Part shown: piece by piece, positions 36,089 through 45,621 of the stretch
Layout: every line of letters starts with the position of its first letter
Position numbering within the stretch: position 1 is the first letter of the stretch
Source of the DNA: Phytophthora colocasiae
Taxonomy: Eukaryota; Oomycota; Peronosporomycetes; Peronosporales; Peronosporaceae
Length of the DNA: 64,000 nucleotides
Assembly (NCBI GenBank): GCA_018806915.1
Contig: JAGKQI010000007.1
Location: forward strand, 62,001-126,000
Reading direction: 5' to 3'
Notes under the pieces: model-generated
The model's database searches: none
What the model was told of the DNA's origin: nothing
Seen by the model: only the letters and a program-made list of their open reading frames with translations
Program-made: the position numbers and the translations under genes

Positions 36089-37432
36089 GGAATCTCGTCC
36101 TGGCACATTCTCATCCATGGAGATCGCATCAAACCACTCGTCACCGTCGGAATCCAGAAAACCATCGCCTTCTGGAACCTGTTGTCTTCCTGAAGTCTCA
36201 TTCGAAATTCCCTCCCGATGTTCATTTACAGTCAATATGCTATCAGGATTCTGGAATTCCGAAACGGCGGCATCTGGAAGTGGGCTTTCACCTTTCTGGA
36301 TGTCCTTCGGGGGATCTTGTAGTCGAACCATGCGGACTTCAGAACCACCCCTGGGAGGTCTCATCAAAAGTTTCTTGGGCCAGGGATATTCCGGCTTCTG
36401 GACACTTGGGGGTTGGGAAGCTTGGATCGCCTGAAGGTATCTCCGTTGACGTAATACTTCCTGATGAGAATTGGTGTTCTCGTATATCAGGACTTCCCAT
36501 TCACGATACCTCCGGAGTCCAGGTCTGACGAACCTTCCAAATGGATAACATCCGTATTCCACAATCTGGGCGACCGGGGTGTTTGTGTCGATCCAAACAT
36601 CCTTATCCGAAATATTTACCACCTTCACAGCGACCGCCTAGGACTTCGCCCCATATATCAGCTGCGTCACCCAGCGATCACCTCTGCCAGCCCAGACCAC
36701 TTTACGTTTCGGATTGCTCTGCCCGTAATTAATCCGGACGACAGCTTGTTCACCTGGTCCAAGTATCAGGGTTTCCGGACTCCGGACTTCCAAACGTAAT
36801 CCCTTCTTCTGCTGGTCGAAAGTTCTTCCGGAAAGCATAACGTTTTCTTCATCAGGAAGTTGGACCAGTCCTTCACGAATGCACAACCGCACTCCAGCAG
36901 AATACATAAAATCCATTCCAAGCAACACGTCAACACCTTCACCAATATTCGCCACCCAAAGTTTCAGAATGTAAACCACATTCAAAGTTTCACTTCGGTT
37001 CGGGCAGTGATGATCGTCGGGACGCCTCCCAATCCGGATACCCGAAGCTGTTTTCCAAAATCCAGCTTGAGTTTGAGTCTACGCGCAAAATCCAAACTCA
37101 GCATGCTCACGGAAGCTCCGGAATCCAGAAGGATGTCTGTCCTGACATTGCTCACTGCACCATGCACCATCGCAACTCTCTTCGACGTCTCCGAACGGTG
37201 TTCTTCCCACCATCCGTAACTTTCACCAGGCTTCAATCTGAATTCCATTGGAGTGTCATCCAGATTGTCAGGATTCCAATCATCCGACCTTCCGAAATCA
37301 TTGTCATCCGGAAGTTTGGAATCTGGAAGGAGAAAGTCGACATCTTGAGTCACAGTCATGCATTGATGGTTAACTTGTCGTTTCAACTCTGGACCAACGT
37401 ACGCTAAGACACACAATTCTGGGGGTTTCTTG

Positions 37433-37479
37433 AGCCCGGCGCGTTCTGGATCCCCATCCAGCGGGCTTCCTAGTTTAAC
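37433..37479 (-). promoter_or_regulatory. Gag-pol junction: slippery heptamer plus stem-loop (inner copy B)
   Basis: Minus strand: GTTAAAC (37479-37473), then TAGGA, then a stem AGCCCG...CGGGCT (37467-37462 with 37438-37433) enclosing a perfect hairpin CTGGAT-GGGG-ATCCAG (37461-37446). Pol reads GTT AAA CTA here. In this copy the gag zero frame does not present G_TTA_AAC, apparently because of a one-base indel just upstream, so the site is conserved but not usable as it stands. Confidence 0.6.
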
Positions 37480-40400
37480 GGTTGTTCTCAGAATCTGCAT
37501 CTCCATACAGAAGTTTCTTCCGGATAGCAGTCGGTATATCCAAAGCTCCTTGTTGAACGAGACTCTTGAGATCCCGAAGGGCCTTCAGCTCTTCACAATG
37601 TCCATCGTGATACTTGTTGCAGAAATCACACTGACGCATCCGACAGAATCGCACAGGATGGCCCTTCCGATGACAGCGTTCACACTCGATATCTGCCCAA
37701 CAATCCTCCTTGACATGTCGGAAATTGCGGCAGTTCTCACAGTATCTTGCACTGTAATTCGGATTCCGGAAACCTTGGCGTCTGGAGTCTTGATGCTCCG
37801 AAGATTGTTGGTCACCTTGGCGTCCTGAAGGGGATCGGGGCTTCCAGCCTCCCTCTTGAAGAATCTTAAAGACGGTATCTGAGAGATCATCCATGGTCGG
37901 GAATCCAGAATCTGGATCGCCAGACTTCGTAGACGCAGATGCTTTCGAGGCTTCCAGAGTCATCTTGCCTTCCTCATCCTGAAAACGGACGTGTCGGTCA
38001 GGATCTTCAGAGTCAGCGTCACTCTGAGCAGTGTATGCTCTTCCGGATCCGGAACGCTTTGGGCGAAACTTCTCACGAGGTACGTTATCCGCCCGGAAAT
38101 CCCGCTTCGGAGGTGGAGTGTCGTAGTCGTCTTCCAAATTCAGTTCTTCATGTTGCTTCAGGACGTACTCGACATCTTCCAAACTCCGAAGGCGTTGACC
38201 TGGAGGGTAGTCCGGAGTCTGGAATCCAGAAGCTTCTTGGTGAAGGCTTTCAGAAGCTGCTCACGGAGCTTGGTCGATCCGTCGATCCGGATACCGGCTC
38301 TATCAGCCACCTTGTTCAGGCGGTAATAGAAATCCAAAGGCGTCTCATGCTTCTTCTAAACCATCGTATAGTACCTTTCCGCATCCGAAGTCCTCGCCTT
38401 ACAGTAGCTCTCCTTGAAAGCCTTCAGGAATCTTTTCCAGTTGCGACGGACCTTCGGATCCAGATTCGCTCTCCAGTTCCGGACGGCCGGAGACAACTTG
38501 AGCTTCATCTCGTAGATTTTCACGTTATCGGCCCAGCCACCCTGAACGGACATACTCTGGAAGCGTTCCAGCCAGCGCATCCGAGTGGCAAGCGCCGCCT
38601 TATCATCGAAGTCTTCCAAAGTGCTTGCATTCACGAATGGCTTGAACATGTATGTCATCGTCCCTCCGGACTTGGTCGTCATCACCGCAGGAGTCTTGTC
38701 TTCGAACGAACTGCTATCCGAACTTCCGGAATCCGAAGAACTACTCGATTCGGAACTTGGATCCGAAGAACTTGGATATCCTGAAGGGGATTTCCTTCTG
38801 GAAGTTCCACCCTTCTCACGCTTGGACGTTGAACCCCGCATCGACGATCCAGACTCCTTGGACGAACGCTTCTTCGAGCCATCCTCACCTGAACGCTTCC
38901 GGATACCCCGGCTCTCGCTTCCAGACGCCTCTCTCCTTCTGGATGTCGATTCCTTCTTCACCACGAGCGCCTGGGGTGTCGAGGACTTGGCCACTTGAGC
39001 CCTAGGGGTCTTGGATTCACGAGTGACCAGTTGAGAGCTGCCTCGTTGTGCGGCAAAGGCTTCATCTGGATTCCCAACATCTGTTTTACGAGAACTCAGA
39101 TGGGATGCACCTCGGGATGCGTTACTGGATACTGGGTACAGAGTCGGATGATAGGACGCACCTGATTCCTGAGAATCATGATTACGCCCATCTGTCTCAG
39201 CTGCGACAGGGGTCTTGGCAGTCACCGATTTCAGGTCGCGAACTTGGGTGGCCAAAAACTTCTGGACAGCCCTCGCTGCTTCTCCTTCCTTCTTCCGCGC
39301 AGACTCCGAGGCTTCGAGTTCTTGCTGAAGCTCCTTCACCTTCGCGTCCTTGGAGGAGCTCGACTTGGCGGCGGAACCTCGAACTGCTTCCGGGTGCCGC
39401 TTGTGAGATTGGTGTCCGGATGACCGAACCTCCAGATTCTTGACTGTCAAGCGTGAATCCTCGTCCGAGACCAGATCTGGGATCGCTTCCTTCTTCTGGA
39501 AGAGTCTTTGAAACTTGGAATCCAGAAGGCGTTCAAGCTTCGCATCCAGATCGCCTGACATCCTCTCCAGCGCAGACCCTTGCTGATCTTCCATCCTGGC
39601 CATGACCTTCTGAAGTTGGAACATGGTGTTCAGGGCAACTTGCGTGGATCCAGAACTGGCGGACTTCGAAGAGCGCTCAGACCTTGCTGAAGTTTCTGGA
39701 ACTTCACGATCCCAACTCCCAGACTTCTGAATGCCTCGTGATCGGGATGCGTCTACAGCCTGGGATTCCTGAAGCATTTCTCGCCTCCTTGAAGATGACT
39801 TTGTACGCTTCTTCCTGGGCTTCTCGCGATTCAAGTCTGATCCCTGCGGGACGTCTTGATCTTCGGCTTCCGGGTTCCTGTGGGAAATCTCAAAAGCGAT
39901 TCCAGAATCCATCGGCGCAGCACTTCCAGATCCCCGTGCGGTCATCGCCATCGGCCTGAAGGCGGAGAATGGCATATGCGTTCCTGCACTTCTGCTCATC
40001 CCGAATCCAGAAGAATCCGAGGTGCTCTCTCTGGAAGTCCGAGTTCCGGAAGTCGCACTCGCCATTGACTCACTTGATCCTCCGGAAGTCTCGAACATAC
40101 TTGAGGTACGTGCCGAATTCGTCCTATCAGAAAGACTATGGTACGAAGACATGTGACTTCCGGATTCCAGATCCGCTTCCAGATTCCGGACTAGCGAAGA
40201 TGGCACAGACTGCAGGGATGAGGGCGACGACGACGGGATTGACGACGGCGGTGGCCGAGGCATCACACGTTGCACTCGCTTCGGCCGGATTTCCTGATAG
40301 GTGGGTCCGCGAGGACTCCGAATCTTCCGGAATCCAGATGCCTTCAGTTGTCTAGTGAAGTCTCGTCCCAGCAGAGATACCTCGTAATCCGACATGAATA

Positions 40401-41710
40401 CACCTTCACCCTGAAATTGGGCTTCCGGATGTACTTGACAAAGTCGTTCCCTTCCAGTTGCCATCAGGATCTGGGCGTACTCCTGAGCTCGCGTCACTAG
40501 TTGTCTCCATTCGATTATCTCCACGACCAATAGCTGCAACATTTCCCCAACAACTTGCCGAACCAGATCCGGATGCACTTTGAAAACTCGCGTCCGGAAC
40601 CATCCAGGCACCAAATTCACAAATCCAAATCCCGCTTCGAAAAGCATTGTCTGCAGGACTGCGATGCATTCACGAGGCGAAAACTCCTCCGGCGGGATCA
40701 TGGCACCCTGAAGATCTTGTGCCCTTCCAAATGACCGACGTTGAATCTGGAGTTCTGAAATTCAGGCGTCCGTCTGAGCCGGCATCAACATCCGGCGGTT
40801 CAGGTGTTCCGAAGTCATCAAGGCAGCCTGAATGAAACCTTCAGGATTCAGGTATAGTGGCGGCCAATCATATCCGACATCAGGTGCGAAGCTCCTTCGG
40901 AGTTGTCACGTTCCCAACGCCTCACTTGTTCAGCCACATATGCCTTCATCTGGATTCCGCTCATCTGGACTTCCGGCGTCCCCGGCGGTGCTTCCGGAGA
41001 TTCTTCCATTCTGGAATCCGGAAAACCAAACCTGGCAGCTTCTTGACGAGGCGCTTCTGGGGGAGCCGAGAACGGCGGCTCATCAGGATACAATGTTGGC
41101 ATCCGGATTTCCGGAATCACTGGCGAAGACATGTTGGTATCCTCAAGCACAGTTTCTTCCTGAACCGGCGACAACGGGCGAGCTTCCTGCTTGACTCGTG
41201 GCGACTCTTCTCGAACATCAGGTTCGGCATCTGGATTCGCACCTTCCGGAGGAGAGTCCTGAATTCTATCCTCCGTAGGGTCTTCGATCTCGACAGCATC
41301 ATCTCTCGATGCTTCTCTTCCAGAATCTTCAGCATCACTTCCGACGACCTCAGACTTCACCAGCCGTGAACTCCTCCAGACCGGACTCGTTCTCGGCTTC
41401 CACATCCGGATCACCTTCCGATCCGGACTCTTCTGCATCCAGATCCGACATGGATCCAGATTCCTCCTGCTCAGGGTCGTTGTCTCCTTCCGAAATCTCT
41501 TCCGAATCACTTCCATCCAGACTCTGCGTGGTGCGCTTCCTGAACGGAGGATTCAGATTCTTCTTCCAGATGATCCGACGACTCCTTCGCCTCTTGGGCA
41601 GCTCCTTCGCTTCGCAGCGTTGGCCTGACGAGCTTTCTTCATGATAGTATCCAAATCCTCATGCTCTTCAGGCTGTTGCCCTTCAACCGACGCGACGATC
41701 TGGATGCCAT
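37475..41710 (-). pseudogene. Inner copy B gag (full length, frameshifted)
   Basis: Start at 41710 (MASRSSRRLKG). The longest frame, 40701-38356 (781 codons), carries the conserved block PEEFSPRECIAVLQTMLFEAGF, a Ser-rich and coiled-coil centre, a Ser/Lys stretch, and the beginning of a retrotransposon-gag/capsid-like domain (MRWLERFQSMSVQGGWADNVKIYEMKLKLSPAVRNW...RRNWKRFLKAF). The next piece (38182-37475) has nucleic-acid-binding Cys/His knuckles: CENCRNFRHVKEDCW, CERCHRKGHPVRFC, CDFCNKYHDGHC. Roughly 1400 residues in all, very long for a gypsy Gag. It ends at the TAA 37475-37477, overlapping pol. Confidence 0.85.
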
Positions 41711-41854
41711 TCCGCTTCCAGAATCCGCGTCTCCTCCTCTGCGTGCGCTTTCACTTCCAACCATCACAACTACGATCAGAAAGTTAGTTAGCACTCAGAA
41801 CCCTGAAACTAATCAAAAATATATAAAAATAACTCGGTAAAACCCTTTCGGTAT

Positions 41855-41875
41855 CGAATCCAGGCACGCGCACCA
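41855..41875 (-). promoter_or_regulatory. Primer binding site, inner copy B
   Basis: Minus strand TGGTGCGCGTGCCTGGATTCG begins two bases from LTR 3, complementary to a tRNA 3' end ending GCACGCGCACCA. The acceptor-stem part is shared with the outer element's PBS. Confidence 0.82.
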
Positions 41876-41877
41876 GC

Positions 41878-43479
41878 TGTGACGAGGTGGGTGAACACTT
41901 TCCGGACTTTCTGAAAGAAAACCCGGTCGCCCAGAACGTATAGCTGGTGGCCAGTCCGATTCTGGAAGGAAACTTCCAGATGACACTTGAGAACTGGGGT
42001 CAGTCTCTACCTTCCGGGATCCAAATGGGTATCCGGAAGGCGGAGTTGGCGTGTGACCTTGTGGTTATCCTCCTTGGTGTCGTTTGTCTTCGAGTATCCG
42101 AAGGGTATTACCAGGTGAGTTACTTTCAGGTGTGATCAGATCCAAAGATCCAAAGTACCAAAAGTACTTCCAAATGCAGTTGGTTTTCTGGAAGGCAAAA
42201 GACTATTAGCAGAGTCCTCTTCCAACAGTTAACCAATACAATACAGAGAGTTAATATGCAAAACACGCAGCCGCTCTTATTCTTTGTGGCCCTCGAGCGG
42301 TGGGCACTCCCAATGCCAGTCGACGGGGTCTACTTCCGGAACACTGACTCAGTTCCGGGACCCTAACAAGCGCACCACTTCCGGATAACCACTTGGTTTC
42401 CGGAAGACAATATTCAAGATCAGGATATCCAGATGCCTGTATATCCAAATATCCAAAATCCAAATGCAATCTAGACTAGGAATCCAGATGCAAACGTCCA
42501 ATCACACAGTAGTTAATTCAATACAGTTCCAAGGGGCCAACTACTAACAACCTCCCAAAACGCAGTTATAATATGAAATGTGAATCCGGAATCCGGATTC
42601 CAACTGGAATATGAAATAGGAAGATCCCTTCCGGATGCGCCGCCGGATCACTTACCCAACTTGGTCTCGAACCTTTGGTGGAGAGTCCCGCGGTGATGTA
42701 CGCAGTTGACGCGGCCGTACGCTGGCTCAGCTAACTCGAAGCCCTCTGACAAGAGGCTGGTCCGCAGTGCTTTGCAGTATCTTCCAGGAAAACCTTCCAG
42801 AAGACCACTTGCGCCCTTGGTGGCAAATTGAACTCTCTGTTATTTATATACAAGTCTTCTGCTAAAGATTCTGCTAACATCTTGTTTTCACTATAGGAAG
42901 CGCACACTCATCAGGAGGCGCGTGTCTCTGGCGCGGAACCCCGAAGAATTCCGGCTGGTGCCGAACACATCCTGGTCGGTCGTCTTGGTCGGTCGGTCTT
43001 GACTTGGCTTGAGTATACCCTGAACCTCAATGTCCATACTGGGTACAAATCAGGCAGGGTCCGGACGCCTTTGGTCATCTGGATTCCCGATCCTTGGAAT
43101 CCGGAAGTCCTCAGTTCAGCACTGAAGCATGTATCCGGAATACACTTGGTCTGTGTATGGGCGACTGGATTCTTGAGCCCTTAGCCCTGACTGGAATGGC
43201 ATCCAGATTCCCGAAATCTGGATCTGGATTCCGGAAGTACGCACCAGGAATTCACTTGGGCACCACATGGTGGACTTGATTCCTGAATAGTGGACTCCGA
43301 TCGTGGTCGGGCATCCGGATTCTGGAAGTCCGGATTCCGGAAGTCCTAAAGCAATAAGGTGAAAATGTGTTCCACAGCTCAGTCCCAGGTACTCGATGCC
43401 TCAGCCAATCACCTCTCGACATATTGGGTGGCTCTGGGAGGCGGTGTCCAGATAGAAATTTTTAATCCACAGCTTCACA
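41878..43479 (-). repeat. Inner family LTR 3 (5' LTR of copy B)
   Basis: 1602 bp, TGTGACG...CTTCACA. The outer edge adjoins TTCT (43480-43483), the right half of the target duplication. Confidence 0.93.
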
Positions 43480-43743
43480 TTCTCCTTTAACATCCTCACA
43501 TGTCGTTCAGTAATCCTCCTCTCATAGCATCATCATAATCCACTTTCGTAAAATTCCATCATACACACACAACCACAAAATCATCTCCATACAAATTCAC
43601 ATAACGATCACCATCTCTAGGAGTCACGTACCCCCGAAATCGCATTTCCGAAAGACATGTCTCTCAGACACCTCATCTCTGAAATACATCGTCTGGTGAA
43701 CATCACTGTTCACCAGAGTTTTTAGAATAGGTTTTAGAGTTTA
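43480..43743. other. Outer element 3' untranslated stretch between insertion point and pol stop
   Basis: AT-richer spacer continuing the sequence broken at 13941. It separates the convergent ends of the outer opposite-strand gene (stop 13812) and pol (stop 43744), about 390 bp in the uninterrupted element. No gene seen. Confidence 0.6.
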
Positions 43744-43989
43744 TTAGACTCTGGGGTGATCGTCTCCAGCTTGCATTGCCTGGAAACGAGCTCGCGCTCG
43801 TGCGCTCTGATTGAACTCATATAGCAAAGCGCCACAGTTCAGCTTTGACAAGGGTAGCCACTCTGTCTCGTCGTACCCCTTCCACTTGACCAGGTATTCG
43901 CGAAGTCTCTTGGAGGTCCTGGTACGCTTACTCCACCGGGTGTCTATTATCTTTTCCACTTCGTATTCATCATTCTCGGTGTCGGGCTC
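43744..43989 (-). CDS. Outer pol C-terminal chromodomain, behind an in-frame TAG
   Basis: Encodes EYEVEKIIDTRWSKRTRTSKRLREYLVKWKGYDETEWLP, a chromodomain with the typical aromatic YLVKWKGY strand and a final Trp, then the tail FNQSARARARFQAMQAGDDHPRV. Gypsy chromodomains tether integration complexes to chromatin. A TAG (43990-43992) sits after LLPEDS, where the inner family has TGG (EDSWNPDAEE), so the chromodomain is cut off from integrase by a single G-to-A change in this copy. Confidence 0.85.
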   Translation of the reverse strand, partial: EPDTENDEYEVEKIIDTRWSKRTRTSKRLREYLVKWKGYDETEWLPLSKLNCGALLYEFNQSARARARFQAMQAGDDHPRV

Positions 43990-45621
43990 CTAACTGTCTT
44001 CTGGTAACAGTGCTGCATCAAATTCATCATCCTCGTGGACATCAAGTTCCACAGTTGGTCTTCTGGGAAACAAGGCTCTCGGCTTCAGGCGACTTATATG
44101 CACCCAAGGGTTCACCCGATACCCGGTGTCCTCGACCTTCAGTTTCACACGAAAATCATCCAACATCTCTTCAATCCGGAAGGGACCATGCCACATGTGT
44201 GCGAGCTTCCGACTCAACCCCGTTTGTACCTTGGGGATGTATAGCCACACGGCATCACCGACGGCAAATCTGGACTTCAGACGTTCCGACAACTCCCTCC
44301 ACTTTCGGGTCTGTTCCTCAGAACGCTCCCGCTTGGCTTTCTTCTGGAGTTCTTCAGCACAGGCTTGAGCGTAGCTGTAATCCCGTTGCATCTTCCGACG
44401 CCACTCATAAGCAGTGCGCTCTTGTATACCAGAAGGCTTTGGACCAAGCATCGCGGACACAGTCCCATGAGCGTCCCATCCGTGCACCAGAAAGAAAGGT
44501 GTTTCCAGACGGGTCGCATCAAAGGAGGTGTTCAATGCGAACATCAGACGTTCGGCGTGGTCATCCCAGTCACTCTGATCAGCTTCGGCAATGTAGGCCT
44601 TGATGGCGCGTACGACTGTCTGAACAGACCGCTCTTGTTGGCCGTTCGCCTGGGGACGGTACGCCAGAGTCGCTCGTTGTCTGCTTCCTAGGAGGTCTCG
44701 GAAACACCTGAACACTTGACTCATGAATCGAGGATCTTGATCATGGCGTATCAGGGAACTAGCTCCGAAGTTCCGGAAGACACGTTCCTCGTAGGCCTCA
44801 GCGACATCTTGAGCCGTAGTGATACTCATAGGCTTGCACATCACATAGCCTGAGAACATGTCTTGGAATAACAACAGGAACGTGTTGCCTCTGGCAGACT
44901 TTGGCATGTGCGTCACGAAATCCATGGACACCACTTCAAAAGGTCGACTGGGCTCGATGTTGCCGGGCGACGGTCCAGGATTCGGGGGACGCCCCTTGCC
45001 GCTTGCACAATCCATACACTCCTTGACGAACCTTTCCACATCAGCATACATACCAATCCAGTAGAACTCGGAGCTCAGCTTCTCGAACGTACGTTTGATT
45101 CCCTGGTGAGCACCCTGGTAATCCCCATGAGCATAATGCAGCATATCGGCATGCAAGTCCCTGGGAACCACAAGTCTGAGCTCATCAACCATGTCTCTCG
45201 GGCGTTCCCTGGTAGCACGGCCGAGACGGTACAAAACGTCTCTGGAATCCAAGATGAAATCATCGGCAATCCTGGCAAGCTTCCTTACTCGGGGTCGTGG
45301 TAGATCTCCCACGTCACCCTTAAGGAACTTGATGAGTTCTGCCAGATGAACATCTTGAGTCTGGTGAACTTTGATCCGCCGCCAGCGTTCTTCCTGAAAC
45401 TCCAATGGGCCCATAGGTTCACGAGCTTCTACCTCGCCTGGTAGAATTGCTTCTTCCTGATTGCGTGCACGAGTGATGGCGGCAAGCACCTTGGCAGCAT
45501 GAGGCAGGGGTGCAGACTCTGGCCCTGGGTCATCCGTCTCCGGTGTACAATCGTGTTCACCAGCGGTCCGGTGAACATCGTCCGGAGTTTCAGAAGACAT
45601 CCCTTCGGGAGGCTTCATCAA
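43990..45621 (-). CDS. Outer pol: integrase
   Basis: 543 codons. Zinc-binding region with H165, H172, C202 and C205 (KECMDC); core with D234 (SMDFVTH), D294 (RHDQDPRF) and E330 (NGQQERS), giving exactly 35 residues between the second Asp and the Glu (DD35E). A GPY/F-like module follows (KLAHMWHGPFRI...HISRLKPR). It inserts the cDNA into host DNA, with 4-bp duplications judging from all three insertions here. One extra base near 45640 separates it from the upstream frame; stop and start overlap at 45618-45621, so this is a frameshift, not a separate gene. Confidence 0.9.
   Translation of the reverse strand: MMKPPEGMSSETPDDVHRTAGEHDCTPETDDPGPESAPLPHAAKVLAAITRARNQEEAILPGEVEAREPMGPLEFQEERWRRIKVHQTQDVHLAELIKFLKGDVGDLPRPRVRKLARIADDFILDSRDVLYRLGRATRERPRDMVDELRLVVPRDLHADMLHYAHGDYQGAHQGIKRTFEKLSSEFYWIGMYADVERFVKECMDCASGKGRPPNPGPSPGNIEPSRPFEVVSMDFVTHMPKSARGNTFLLLFQDMFSGYVMCKPMSITTAQDVAEAYEERVFRNFGASSLIRHDQDPRFMSQVFRCFRDLLGSRQRATLAYRPQANGQQERSVQTVVRAIKAYIAEADQSDWDDHAERLMFALNTSFDATRLETPFFLVHGWDAHGTVSAMLGPKPSGIQERTAYEWRRKMQRDYSYAQACAEELQKKAKRERSEEQTRKWRELSERLKSRFAVGDAVWLYIPKVQTGLSRKLAHMWHGPFRIEEMLDDFRVKLKVEDTGYRVNPWVHISRLKPRALFPRRPTVELDVHEDDEFDAALLPEDS

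Larger units (their letters stand above)
31770..37506 (-). pseudogene. Inner copy B pol: protease, RT, two RNase H domains, integrase, chromodomain
   Basis: Domain order is complete but cut by many frame changes. Pieces (high to low): 37506-36982 protease with ILLDSGAS; 36985-36638; 36628-36041; 35928-35416 and 35495-35229 RT palm/fingers; 35081-34452 RT with SSYIDDIAHG and degenerate RNase H; 34354-33827 second RNase H (LSFDGAAKTSTRKGS, VVVGDSRIVIQQ); 33305-32815 integrase zinc region; 32834-32454 catalytic core with HDQDPRF and NGQQERS; and 32429-31770 GPY/F-like end plus chromodomain (EYEVEKILDLRW, EYLVKWKGY). The stop is TAG at 31770-31772. A 46-bp tandem duplication at 35997-36088 alone shifts the frame. 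Most other breaks are one-base changes. Confidence 0.87.
13942..43479 (-). mobile_element. Inner Ty3/gypsy family: tandem LTR-internal-LTR-internal-LTR array
   Basis: Three LTRs (13942-15546, 26597-28195, 41878-43479), all in the same orientation, separate two internal regions (copy A and copy B). The array is flanked by TTCT at 13938-13941 and 43480-43483, a single 4-bp target duplication in the outer element. One integration followed by unequal LTR-LTR recombination explains this best; two independent insertions would leave two duplications. Each internal region repeats the outer element's gene order. Copy A lacks about 2.6 kb relative to copy B. Confidence 0.92.
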
